Part shown: piece by piece, positions 25,499 through 32,541 of the stretch
Position numbering within the stretch: the first letter of the stretch is position 1
Layout of the letters: every line of letters starts with the position of its first letter
Made by a program: the position numbers and the translations under genes
Notes under the pieces: model-generated
Databases searched by the model: none
What the model was told of the DNA's origin: nothing
What the model saw: the letters and a program-made list of their open reading frames with translations, nothing else
Source: Saccharothrix syringae
GTDB lineage: Bacteria; Actinomycetota; Actinomycetes; Mycobacteriales; Pseudonocardiaceae
Direction of reading: 5' to 3'
Assembly (NCBI RefSeq): GCF_009498035.1
Contig: NZ_CP034550.1
Span: 10,540,001 to 10,604,000 of the forward strand
Length of the DNA stretch: 64,000 nucleotides

Positions 25499-26566
25499 GT
25501 GCGCAAGGAGTTCACCGACCTGGACGAGGTCCGCGCCGCGTCCGACCTGAGCCACGCCGTCCTCGTCGGCCTCGACCTGACCGGTGAGGACCTGCGCGCA
25601 CCCGTGGACGGCGCGCTGTTCCTCGGCTGCGCGCTCTCCCCGACCGGCCAACGCCGCGCCGCCGCGGCCGGCGCGCTGGTCTTCCCCGCCATCCCGGACC
25701 TGCCCTACGACGTCTACCGGTCGCGCCTCTACACCCCGGCCGAGCTGTTCGAGGGCTTCGACCCCGCCGACCCCGGGTCCTACGCCGACACCCCCGACGC
25801 GCGGATCTACCGGCACAGCCGCGCCCGGGGCCACAACCCCGACCCCCTGCACGCCCTGGCCGAGCGCCTGCACGACCACGCCATCACCGAGGCCCTGGCC
25901 GACGCCCTCACCGGCACCCCGGTCGCGGTCATGGGCGGTCACGCGCTGGGCCGCGGCACCCCCGGCTACCGGCGCGCGGTCGGGCTGGGCGCGGCCCTCG
26001 GCGAGGCCGGTTTCACCGTGCTCACCGGCGGCGGGCCGGGCGTGATGGAGGCGGTGCCGCTGGGCGTGCGGGTCGGCGTGGACGAGGCCGTGCTCAAGGA
26101 CCTGGCCGCGGTGCCCGACTTCGGCCACGACGCCGAGTCGATCGGCCGCTGGATCGCCGCCTGCCCCACCGACCTGCCGTCGTCCGAACGGCCGCGCACC
26201 ATCGGCATCCCCACCTGGTTCTACGGCCACGAGCCGCCGAACCCGGCCTGCGAGCTGCACGCCAAGTACTTCGCCAACTCCGTCCGCGAGGACGGCCTGC
26301 TCACCATCGCCACCGGCGGCATCATCTACACGCCGGGCAGCGCGGGCACCGTGCAGGAGGTCTTCCAGGACTACTGCCAGAACCACTACGGCTCGGTCGG
26401 CCCGGCCGCGCCCATGGTGTTCCTGGGCAAGGACTTCTGGGTCGACGAGGTACCCGCCGCGCCGCTGGTCCGCCGGCTGGCCCGCGGTCGCGAGGCCGAG
26501 CGCTGGATCCTGGTCACCGACGACGTCGACGAGGCCGTCGAGTTCATGCGGGGCTACGCGCCCTAG
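25499..26566 (+). CDS. LOG-family (lysine decarboxylase-like) Rossmann protein
   Basis: A 355-aa member of the LOG/TIGR00725-like superfamily of nucleotide-binding proteins, some of which release cytokinin bases from nucleotides. VAVMGGHALGRGTPGYRRAVGLG opens the fold at about residue 140, and the phosphate loop is TVLTGGGPGVMEAVPLG. The second conserved motif, usually PGGxGTxxE, reads YTPGSAGTVQEVFQ here. The N-terminal 135 residues are extra compared with short LOG proteins. Function unknown. GTG start. It shares CTAG with the convergent YbaK gene stop. Confidence 0.82.
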   Translation: MRKEFTDLDEVRAASDLSHAVLVGLDLTGEDLRAPVDGALFLGCALSPTGQRRAAAAGALVFPAIPDLPYDVYRSRLYTPAELFEGFDPADPGSYADTPDARIYRHSRARGHNPDPLHALAERLHDHAITEALADALTGTPVAVMGGHALGRGTPGYRRAVGLGAALGEAGFTVLTGGGPGVMEAVPLGVRVGVDEAVLKDLAAVPDFGHDAESIGRWIAACPTDLPSSERPRTIGIPTWFYGHEPPNPACELHAKYFANSVREDGLLTIATGGIIYTPGSAGTVQEVFQDYCQNHYGSVGPAAPMVFLGKDFWVDEVPAAPLVRRLARGREAERWILVTDDVDEAVEFMRGYAP

Positions 26567-27111
26567 CGGGCCAGTCCCTCGACCACCTCGGCACCGGGCA
26601 GCTTCGCCAGCACCTCGCCGGGCACGAGCAGCTTGCCGCCCCGCACCCCGCTGCCGATGACCAGCTCCGGCGCGGCCGCGACCTCGGGCGAGAGCAGCAC
26701 CGGCCAGTCCGCGGGCAGCCCGACGGGGGTGATGCCGCCGTAGGCCATGCCGCTGAGCGACACCGCGTCGTCCATCGGCGCGAACGACGCCTTGCGCGCG
26801 TCCAACCGCCGCCGCACGACCCCGTTCACGTCCGCCCGCGTGGTGGCGAGCACCACGCACGCCGCGTACCGCACGGCGTCACCGCGCCTGCCCGCCACGA
26901 CCACGCAGTTCGCCGACGCCTCCAGCGGCGAGCCGTAGTGGGCGCAGAACTCGGCGGTGTCGGCCAGCTCCGGGTCGATCTCGACGACGGCGACCCGCCC
27001 GGCGTCGGGCAGCGACCGCAGCGCCGCGGCCACCGGTTCGGCGACCAGGTCCAGCCGGTCGAGGGCGGGCACGGGCTTCAGGCTCCCTGCGATGGTCCAC
27101 ACACCCCACAT
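26563..27111 (-). CDS. YbaK/aminoacyl-tRNA deacylase-domain protein
   Basis: A 182-aa protein of the YbaK/EbsC/ProX fold, which removes wrongly attached amino acids from tRNA. CVVVAGRRGDAVRYAACVVLATTRADVNGVVRRRL and MAYGGITPVGLPADWPVLLSPEV are characteristic of the free-standing editing proteins. The usual catalytic Lys may be the one in RRLDARKASFAP. Specificity is not predictable. It ends convergently with the LOG gene (shared CTAG) and is divergent from the MerR gene. Confidence 0.8.
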   Translation of the reverse strand: MWGVWTIAGSLKPVPALDRLDLVAEPVAAALRSLPDAGRVAVVEIDPELADTAEFCAHYGSPLEASANCVVVAGRRGDAVRYAACVVLATTRADVNGVVRRRLDARKASFAPMDDAVSLSGMAYGGITPVGLPADWPVLLSPEVAAAPELVIGSGVRGGKLLVPGEVLAKLPGAEVVEGLAR

Positions 27112-27126
27112 CCTGCCGGCCCGCGC

Positions 27127-27157
27127 TTGACCTTGACGCTGCGTCAACTCCTAACGT
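27127..27157 (+). promoter_or_regulatory. MerR-type promoter with 19-bp spacer and operator dyad
   Basis: -35 TTGACC (27127-27132) and -10 TAACGT (27152-27157) are separated by exactly 19 bp. The spacer contains the perfect dyad TTGACGC-T-GCGTCAA (27133-27147). This over-long spacer plus dyad is the classic MerR-family architecture, in which the bound regulator untwists DNA to align the promoter elements. It lies 26 bp before the MerR/TipAS gene, implying autoregulation. Confidence 0.85.
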
Positions 27158-27182
27158 GGTCGGGGCAGGAGGGAGGACGGCC

Positions 27183-27941
27183 ATGGCCTGGTCGATCGCG
27201 CAGGTGGCGCGGATGTCGAAGGTGACCTCGCGGACGTTGCGGCACTACGACGCGATCGGCCTGCTCGCACCGGCGCGGGTCGGCGACAACGGCTACCGCT
27301 ACTACGAGCGCGAGCAGCTGCTCCGGCTCCAGCAGATCCTGCTGCTGCGCGACCTGGGGCTCGGCCTCGACGCGATCGCGGCGGTGCTGGACGGGCGGCA
27401 CAGCCCGGTCCACGTGCTGCGCAACCACGCGCGGTGGCTGGAGCTGGAGCGGGCGCGGCTGGCCCGGCTGGCCAGGACGGTCTCCAAGACGATCGAGGAA
27501 CTGGAAGGGGGTTGTCGCGTGAAGATGGAAGAGCTGTTCGACGGTTTCGACGCCGAGCGCCAGAGCCGCTACGAGGCGGAGCTGGTGGAGCGCTACGGCG
27601 GGGGCGCGCAGGAGCACGTCGACGAGGGCAAGCGGCGGATGAAGAGCTGGACGAAGGCCGACGCCGACGCGTTCACGGCGGAGTGGAAGGGCATCTCCGA
27701 CGCCTACGCCGCCCTGTTCGACGAGGGCGTGCCCGCCGACGCGCCGCGGGCGCTGGACGTGACCGACCGGCACCACACCTGGCTGTGCCGCAGCTGGACG
27801 CCGGACCGGGAGTCCTACACCGGCCTGGGGCGGCTGTACGTCGACTCGCCCGAGTTCAAGGCGCGGTTCGACGCGCACGCCGAGGGGTTCGCCGAGTACG
27901 TCCGCGACGCCATCGCGGCGTACGCGCGGGCCCGGCTGTAG
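27183..27941 (+). CDS. MerR-family regulator with TipAS ligand-binding domain
   Basis: A 252-aa TipA-like activator. The N-terminal MerR HTH (IAQVARMSKVTSRTLRHYDAIGLL, residues 5-28; wing NGYRYYEREQLLRL) is joined by a long coiled coil to a C-terminal TipAS domain (about residues 120-252). TipAS relatives capture thiopeptides and other peptide antibiotics, so a drug-sensing role is plausible (inference). No Cys is conserved in TipAS for covalent capture as far as I can see. The ATG at 27183 has GGAGGGAGGA upstream. The promoter carries its own MerR operator. Confidence 0.9.
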   Translation: MAWSIAQVARMSKVTSRTLRHYDAIGLLAPARVGDNGYRYYEREQLLRLQQILLLRDLGLGLDAIAAVLDGRHSPVHVLRNHARWLELERARLARLARTVSKTIEELEGGCRVKMEELFDGFDAERQSRYEAELVERYGGGAQEHVDEGKRRMKSWTKADADAFTAEWKGISDAYAALFDEGVPADAPRALDVTDRHHTWLCRSWTPDRESYTGLGRLYVDSPEFKARFDAHAEGFAEYVRDAIAAYARARL

Positions 27942-27950
27942 ATCCGGGAA

Positions 27951-27982
27951 CGGCCACGGGGAGCTGCAGCTCCCCGTGGCCG
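27951..27982. terminator. Bidirectional hairpin terminator
   Basis: A perfect 32-bp palindrome centred on CTGCAG, with arms CGGCCACGGGGAGCTG and complement. It lies 10 bp after the MerR stop and 12 bp after the convergent PfpI stop, so it can serve both genes. Confidence 0.85.
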
Positions 27983-27993
27983 TCGCACCGGGG

Positions 27994-28548
27994 TCAGACC
28001 TCGTGCAGCCCGAACGCCTTCAGCGCCTCGCGGTTGAACGCGGGCAGGTCGTCGGGCTTGCGGCTGGTGACCAGGGTCCACCCGTTGGCGGTGCACACCC
28101 GGACCTCCTCGTCGGCCCAGTCGCCGCCGGCGTTGCGGATGTCGGTGGCCAGGCTCGGCCACGAGGTCAGCGCCTTGCCGCGGACCACGTCGGCCTCGAC
28201 CAGCAGCCACGGCCCGTGGCAGATCGACGCGATCGGCTTGCCCGCGGCCACGTGCTGCTGGACGAACCGCACGGCGTCGCGGTCCATCCGCAGGAAGTCC
28301 GAGTTGGCGACCCCGCCGGGGATCACCACGGCGTCGTAGTCGTTGGGGTCGGCGTGCGCGAACGGCACGTCGACGTCGAACTCGTCGGCGGGCGTCAGGT
28401 GGTTGAACGCCCGCACCCGGCCCAGCTTCGGCGCGAGCAGCCTCGGCAGCGCACCGGCCTTCTCCACGTGCTGCCACGGGTCGGTGAGCTCGGCCTGCTC
28501 GATGCCCTCCGAGTCGACCAGGAATGCGATCTTCTTCTGTTCGGCCAT
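27994..28548 (-). CDS. DJ-1/PfpI-family protein
   Basis: A 184-aa protein of the PfpI branch of the DJ-1 superfamily. The nucleophilic Cys is in ASICHGPWLLVEA near residue 108, preceded by VVIPGGVANSDFLR. The C-terminal VRVCTANGWTLVTSRKPDDLPAFNREAL is diagnostic of the general stress protein 18/PfpI group. Roles in the family include glyoxalase/deglycase or peptidase activity, and which applies is unknown. It lies immediately downstream of the alpha/beta-hydrolase gene on the same strand. Confidence 0.92.
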   Translation of the reverse strand: MAEQKKIAFLVDSEGIEQAELTDPWQHVEKAGALPRLLAPKLGRVRAFNHLTPADEFDVDVPFAHADPNDYDAVVIPGGVANSDFLRMDRDAVRFVQQHVAAGKPIASICHGPWLLVEADVVRGKALTSWPSLATDIRNAGGDWADEEVRVCTANGWTLVTSRKPDDLPAFNREALKAFGLHEV

Positions 28549-28557
28549 GCACTTCGG

Positions 28558-29217
28558 CTACCCGTGCAGGAAGTCGACCAACCACCGGCGCACGTCACCC
28601 CGGTGGGTCAACCAGGTGGGCACCAGCTCCAGCCTGCCGCGGGGGAACGCGGCGGCCACCTGCTTGGCCACGTCCTCCGGGTGCAGCGGGTCCCGGGTCG
28701 CGCCGACCACCAGCACCGGGGCCGTGACCCGCGCCAACGCCGCGCGGTCGGGCACCGCGGCCTGGCCGGGCAGCGCGCGCAGCGCGTCGTCCAGCCGGGC
28801 GAACGCGGCCCGGCGCCGCGCCAGGTAGTCGGGCGGCCCGCCCACCGCGGTGATGATCTCCTCGGGGGTCAGCGCGGGCCGCGGCTCGTCCAGCACGGCG
28901 GGCAGCAGCAGGACCACGCGCTCGAACGCGTCGGGCTCCCGCGCCAGCAGCGACAGCAGGGCGCCGGAGGTCAGGGACACGCCGATGGCGCGGGTCGCGC
29001 GGGTCTCGCGGGCGAGTTCCCGCAGGTCGGCGGCTATCCGCCGGTAGTCCCAGTACCCGGCCGGGGCGTCCGGGGCGTCCCCGTGCGACGGGAGGGTGAC
29101 CACGACCTTCGTGCCCTTGAGGCCGGACGTGGGCAGGCGCGCCTCACCGAGGGTGGCGCCGAGGCCGTGGCCGACGAGGGTGACCGGGTCGCCGGAGCCG
29201 AAGCTCCGGTGCGTCAC
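28558..29217 (-). CDS. Alpha/beta-hydrolase fold protein
   Basis: A 219-aa protein. TLVGHGLGATLGEARLP is the oxyanion region, the elbow is GVSLTSGAL (Ser in a GxSxxSG context), and VVGATRDPLHPED and PTWLTHRGDVRRW hold the likely acid and His. The elbow differs slightly from GxSxG, so catalysis is probable rather than certain. The GTG start at 29217 overlaps the DUF2516 stop (GTGA), indicating coupling with that membrane gene. Confidence 0.8.
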   Translation of the reverse strand: MTHRSFGSGDPVTLVGHGLGATLGEARLPTSGLKGTKVVVTLPSHGDAPDAPAGYWDYRRIAADLRELARETRATRAIGVSLTSGALLSLLAREPDAFERVVLLLPAVLDEPRPALTPEEIITAVGGPPDYLARRRAAFARLDDALRALPGQAAVPDRAALARVTAPVLVVGATRDPLHPEDVAKQVAAAFPRGRLELVPTWLTHRGDVRRWLVDFLHG

Positions 29218-29534
29218 CACCGCGGGCCGCGCTGGACCTCGATCAGCCGCGGGCGCACGTCCACGACGTAGACGGTGACCGCGACCAGGCCGGCGAGCCA
29301 GAACATGGCACCCGGGGAGAAGGGGTGGAACAGCAGCAGCGCGAACGCACCGCCGCCGGTGATGCCGAGCCAGGCGGGCTTGGTCATGCGCTCGGCCGCC
29401 GTGAACGCGTCGGCGCGCTGCGAGAGCGCGTGCCCGAACGCGAACACACCCATGACCAGCGCGGCGTAGTACGCCACGAGCATGACCCAAGCGTCCAGGT
29501 ACAGCGGGCTGAAGGGCGGGGGTAGGGGCAGCAC
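29214..29534 (-). CDS. DUF2516 family membrane protein
   Basis: A 106-aa protein with three hydrophobic segments (YLDAWVMLVAYYAALVMGVFAFGHAL, PAWLGITGGGAFALLLF, FWLAGLVAVTVYVVDVRPRL), the pattern of DUF2516 (Rv0476). Function unknown. It sits downstream of the HBHA-like gene, as in mycobacteria. The GTG start at 29534 is chosen for the family N-terminus LPLPPPFSPLYLDAW. Confidence 0.85.
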   Translation of the reverse strand: MLPLPPPFSPLYLDAWVMLVAYYAALVMGVFAFGHALSQRADAFTAAERMTKPAWLGITGGGAFALLLFHPFSPGAMFWLAGLVAVTVYVVDVRPRLIEVQRGPRW

Positions 29535-29572
29535 GCACCCCAGACTACGTGCGCCGCGCACCCGGGGTACAG

Positions 29573-29610
29573 CGGGAACGGGGCGCCCCTGGTGGGACGC
29601 CCCGTTCCCG
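29573..29610 (-). terminator. Hairpin terminator of the HBHA-like gene
   Basis: Perfect 13-bp arms CGGGAACGGGGCG/CGCCCCGTTCCCG with a 12-nt loop, 6 bp after the HBHA-like stop. It separates that gene from the DUF2516-hydrolase pair. Confidence 0.8.
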
Positions 29611-29615
29611 GTGGC

Positions 29616-30317
29616 TCACTCGCCGCCGTCGGCCGGCTTCGCCTCGCCGCCGTCGGCCGGCTTCGCCTCGCCGCCGTCGGCCGGCTTCGCCGCCGCGGCA
29701 CGGGTGGTGCCGGTCTTCGCGGTGGTCTTGCGCGGCGCGGTGCGGGCCGCCGCCTTGCGGGTGGTGGCGCGCACCTCGTGGGCGACCTCGCCGCCCGCCT
29801 CGACGACCGCCTCGGCCAGCTTCTGGGTGGCCTCCTCGACGTCGCCGGCGGCCTTCTCGCCGGCCGCGCGGGTGCGGCGGGTGACCTTGCCGAGCACGTC
29901 GTCGGCCACCACGCGGGCGTCGGCGGCCGCGGCCTCGGTGCGCTTCTGGGCGGTCTCCACGGCCTCCTCGACCTGGTGGAGGGCCTTCTGGAGCTGCGGC
30001 GCGGTCTTCAGCTTCTCCAGCGCCTCCTCGCCGTGCTGGGCGAGGAACTGGTACAGGTTCAGCGCCGACTGCGTGTAGGCGTCCACGACCTTGCGCAGCT
30101 CGGCCGGGTCGAACCTGTCCTTGAGACCCGTGAAGTCGGTCGACCCGGCGGCCTGCTTGGCCGACTCGGCCCGCTCGCGGGCCTTGTTCAGCGCCTCGAC
30201 GACGGCCTTGGCGGCCAGGTCGCCCGCGCCGAGCGCGGCCAGCAGCGGGGTCCGGGCGGCGGCGACCGCCTGCTCGCCGGCCTTGCGCAGCTCCTCGGTG
30301 GTGGGCAGGTTCGGCAT
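29616..30317 (-). CDS. Heparin-binding hemagglutinin-like (HBHA) coiled-coil protein
   Basis: A 233-aa protein. A long amphipathic helical region (residues 5-165, PTTEELRKAGEQAVAAARTPLLAALG; KVVDAYTQSALNLYQFLAQHGEEALEKL) is followed by a Lys/Ala/Arg-rich tail. This is the architecture of mycobacterial HBHA (Rv0475), an adhesin and lipid/polysaccharide-binding protein. The tail here ends in three exact AKPADGGE octads encoded by 24-bp repeats, making the extreme C-terminus acidic rather than purely basic. The ATG at 30317 has AGGAG upstream. The XRE regulator gene lies just upstream and ends 25 bp before the start. Confidence 0.85.
   Translation of the reverse strand: MPNLPTTEELRKAGEQAVAAARTPLLAALGAGDLAAKAVVEALNKARERAESAKQAAGSTDFTGLKDRFDPAELRKVVDAYTQSALNLYQFLAQHGEEALEKLKTAPQLQKALHQVEEAVETAQKRTEAAAADARVVADDVLGKVTRRTRAAGEKAAGDVEEATQKLAEAVVEAGGEVAHEVRATTRKAAARTAPRKTTAKTGTTRAAAAKPADGGEAKPADGGEAKPADGGE
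29619..29690 (-). repeat. 24-bp perfect tandem repeat, 3 copies, in the HBHA-like gene
   Basis: Identical 24-bp units at 29619-29642, 29643-29666 and 29667-29690, encoding AKPADGGE octads at the protein C-terminus. Sequence identity between copies suggests recent expansion. Copy number is likely to vary between strains. Confidence 0.9.
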
Positions 30318-30341
30318 GCCGATCACTCCTCCGGCTCGGTC

Positions 30342-30740
30342 TTAGGTGGCGGGCCCGGTGGCGGGCCCGGCCTGGTGGTTGGCGGCGTTCTCGCGCCGGA
30401 ACGACTCGTAGACGTCGAGCAGCACCTGCTTCTGCCGCTCGGTCAGGTCGGGCGCGGTGACGATGGCGTCCGCGAGCGCACCGCCCTCGCGCTGCTCCAG
30501 GATCCCGGCCTCGACGTAGAGCGCCTCGGCCGAGATCCGCAGTCCCTTCGCGATCTGCTGCAGGATCTCCGCGCTCGGCTTGCGCAGGCCCCGCTCGATC
30601 TGGCTCAGGTACGGGTTGGAGACGCCGGCGAGCCTGGCCAGCTGCCGCAGCGAGATCTTCGCGGTGCTGCGCTGCTGGCGGATGTACTCGCCGATGTCGC
30701 GGCCGAGGTCGGCCACCGCCTTGTCGATGGGCTTGTCCAA
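30342..30740 (-). CDS. XRE-family transcriptional regulator
   Basis: A 132-aa protein with an N-terminal Cro/CI HTH (ISLRQLARLAGVSNPYLSQIERGLRKPSAEIL, about residues 29-60) and a helical C-terminus with DLTERQKQVLLDVYESFRRE. It is the positional counterpart of Rv0474, upstream of hbhA, and probably controls the HBHA-like operon and itself. The start is TTG at 30740, with AGGAGG about 11 nt upstream. It is divergent from the methyltransferase gene over a region with two TGCTAGC boxes. Confidence 0.88.
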   Translation of the reverse strand: MDKPIDKAVADLGRDIGEYIRQQRSTAKISLRQLARLAGVSNPYLSQIERGLRKPSAEILQQIAKGLRISAEALYVEAGILEQREGGALADAIVTAPDLTERQKQVLLDVYESFRRENAANHQAGPATGPAT

Positions 30741-30769
30741 CTTTGCGGCACCTCCTCGATCCGTATTCG

Positions 30770-30811
30770 ACGGTACGCCGGAGTGCTAGCTCCTGCAAGC
30801 GGACTGCTAGC
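30770..30811 (-). promoter_or_regulatory. Candidate promoter and TGCTAGC boxes upstream of the XRE gene
   Basis: Two direct copies of TGCTAGC (30784-30790 and 30805-30811) lie 21 bp apart, two helical turns, midway between the divergent XRE and methyltransferase starts. On the minus strand a -35 TTGCAG (30798-30793) and -10 TACCGT (30775-30770) are spaced by 17 bp, and one box lies in the spacer. An XRE dimer binding here could repress its own gene. The regulator assignment is inference. Confidence 0.5.
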
Positions 30812-30851
30812 AACGGGGGCGTGGCCTCGCTCACCGGGTTACGGTGGGCGG

Positions 30852-31973
30852 GTGGACCCTGCGGCGAGGCTGCGCGACGCGATGGTCGATTCGCTCACGG
30901 CCGCGGGCGTGCTGCGCGACCCGCGCTGGGTCGAGGCGTTTCGCGAGGTCCCGAGGCACGCGTTCCTGCCGGGCTTCTTCGTGCAGCGGCCGGACGGCAC
31001 CTGGGATGCGGTCACCCGCGACCACCCGGACCACCTGGCGCTGGTCTACCGGAACCAGGTGTGCGTGACCCAGTTGAACGGCGACGACCGCGCGTGGGAG
31101 CAAGCACTCGCCGGTGGTCCGGTGGTCGGCGTGCCCACCAGCTCGTCGAGCATGCCCGCGATCATGGCGATCATGCTGGAGGCGCTGGACGCCCCGGCGG
31201 GCTCGCGGGTGCTGGAGATCGGCACCGGCACCGGCTACAACGCCGCGCTGCTCACCCACGTCCTGGGCGCGGACCGCGTGACGTCGATCGACGTGGACCC
31301 CGGCGTGCTGGCGCGGGCGCGCGACCGCCTGACCGCCGCCGGCTACTCCCCCACGTGCGTCGCGGGCGACGGCGAGCAGGGCCACCCGCCGCGGGCGCCC
31401 TACGACCGCGTCCTGGGCACGTGCGCCGTCTCCCGCGTCCCGCCCGCGTGGCTCGCCCAGACCGCGCCCGGCGGGCTCGTCGTCACCACGTTCAACCGGC
31501 CCATCGGCGCCGGCCTGGTCCGGCTGACCGTCCGCGACGGCGTGGCCACCGGCCCGGTGATGGCCGAGGACGGCCGCTTCATGCCGCTGCGCGCCCACCA
31601 CGCCGGGTGGGCCGACGAGGCCCTGGGGCACGCCCTGACCGCCGAACCGGGCAGCTCGCGCGGCACGCCCCTGTCGGCGGCCATGGTGCTCGACCCGGCG
31701 CGCGGCTTCGAGTTCTTCGCGGGCCTGGCCCTGCCCGACGTCGTCACCGCGGGCGACCCGCCGCGCCTGGCCCACCCCGACGGCTCCTGGGTGCGCCACC
31801 GCGGCGCCACCGTCGACCAGGGCGGCCCCCGCCGCCTGTGGGACCTCGCCGAGGCGGCCTACGACCAGTGGCGCTCACTGGGCAGGCCCCGACGGCACCA
31901 CTTCACCTTCACCGCCACCCCCACCACCCAGTACTTCGCCCTGCCCGACACCCCCCACACCTGGCCCCTCTAG
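30852..31973 (+). CDS. Protein-L-isoaspartate O-methyltransferase-like methyltransferase
   Basis: A 373-aa protein. The N-terminal two thirds match the PCMT family: LRDPRWVEAFREVPRHAFLPGFF, then motif I VLEIGTGTGYNAALLTHVLG (about residue 120), VTSIDVDPGVLARARDRL and LGTCAVSRVPPAWLAQTAPGGLVV. A C-terminal extension of about 130 residues is not part of standard PCMT (about 210 aa). Extended PCMT-like enzymes occur in actinobacteria both in repair and in peptide-modification clusters. No precursor peptide or ATP-grasp gene is adjacent here. GTG start at 30852. Confidence 0.82.
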   Translation: MDPAARLRDAMVDSLTAAGVLRDPRWVEAFREVPRHAFLPGFFVQRPDGTWDAVTRDHPDHLALVYRNQVCVTQLNGDDRAWEQALAGGPVVGVPTSSSSMPAIMAIMLEALDAPAGSRVLEIGTGTGYNAALLTHVLGADRVTSIDVDPGVLARARDRLTAAGYSPTCVAGDGEQGHPPRAPYDRVLGTCAVSRVPPAWLAQTAPGGLVVTTFNRPIGAGLVRLTVRDGVATGPVMAEDGRFMPLRAHHAGWADEALGHALTAEPGSSRGTPLSAAMVLDPARGFEFFAGLALPDVVTAGDPPRLAHPDGSWVRHRGATVDQGGPRRLWDLAEAAYDQWRSLGRPRRHHFTFTATPTTQYFALPDTPHTWPL

Positions 31974-31978
31974 CCCCG

Positions 31979-32044
31979 CGAGTCCTCCACTCGGACACCG
32001 CGTGTCCTCCGCTCCGGCACCGCGTGTCCTCCACCCGGGCACCG
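31979..32044 (+). repeat. 22-bp repeat array D, 3 units
   Basis: Units at 31979, 32001 and 32023, all with core CTCC, followed by a broken fourth head (CGAGTC at 32045). The array starts 6 bp after the methyltransferase stop and ends 9 bp before the stop of the convergent zinc-ribbon gene, so it occupies the entire convergent gap. The first unit contains a 5-bp dyad CGAGT-CCTCC-ACTCG. Confidence 0.9.
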
Positions 32045-32052
32045 CGAGTCCG

Positions 32053-32493
32053 TCAGTCGAACAGCTCCTCCAGGAAGCTGCGCCGGCGGCGGTGCCCGTA
32101 GTACGGGTCGTGGTAGCCGGGGTGCGCGGGCGGCGGGGGCGGCGTTCCGGGTGGCGCCTGGTACGCGGGTGGGGGCTGGTAGGGCGGCGGTTGGTAGGGC
32201 GGCGGCGGACCCGCGGCCGGCGGTGCCACCGGCTGCACCACCGGTTGCCCGGCGGGCGCCTGGTCGCCGTCCTGCTCCGGGGCCCGCTCGACCACGGCCG
32301 TCACCGGTGCGCCCTCCGGCCGGTAGGGCGGCGCGTAGTGCGCCCGCTCGGCGGCGATGATCTGCTCCAGCTCACCGCCGTCGAGGAAGACGCCGTGGCA
32401 GTTCTCGCACTGCTCGATGTGCACGGAACCGCGGGTGATGGTCTGCATGAGGTCCTGGCATTTCGGGCAGATCACACGATCGAGGGTACGCAC
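32053..32493 (-). CDS. Zinc-ribbon (zf-TFIIB type) protein with Pro/Tyr-rich tail
   Basis: A 146-aa protein. The N-terminal 50 residues form a TFIIB-type zinc ribbon with paired cysteines CPKC and CENC and the motif CHGVFLDGGELEQII. The rest is low-complexity, Pro-, Gln- and Tyr-rich (PPPPYQPPPYQPPPAYQAPP), ending in basic RRRRSFLEELFD. Function unknown. The GTG at 32493 is used, and a GTG six codons downstream is possible. Confidence 0.85.
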   Translation of the reverse strand: MRTLDRVICPKCQDLMQTITRGSVHIEQCENCHGVFLDGGELEQIIAAERAHYAPPYRPEGAPVTAVVERAPEQDGDQAPAGQPVVQPVAPPAAGPPPPYQPPPYQPPPAYQAPPGTPPPPPAHPGYHDPYYGHRRRRSFLEELFD

Positions 32494-32541
32494 GACACAA
32501 TGGTGATCACCTCACCACCTTAAGTCACCCTTAAGCGCTCG

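Noticed and set aside
30852..31973. Peptide-modification (graspetide or similar) methyltransferase cluster
   Set aside because: The extended PCMT-like gene has no ATP-grasp or precursor gene within several kb; the ATP-grasp-like gene is 26 kb away.
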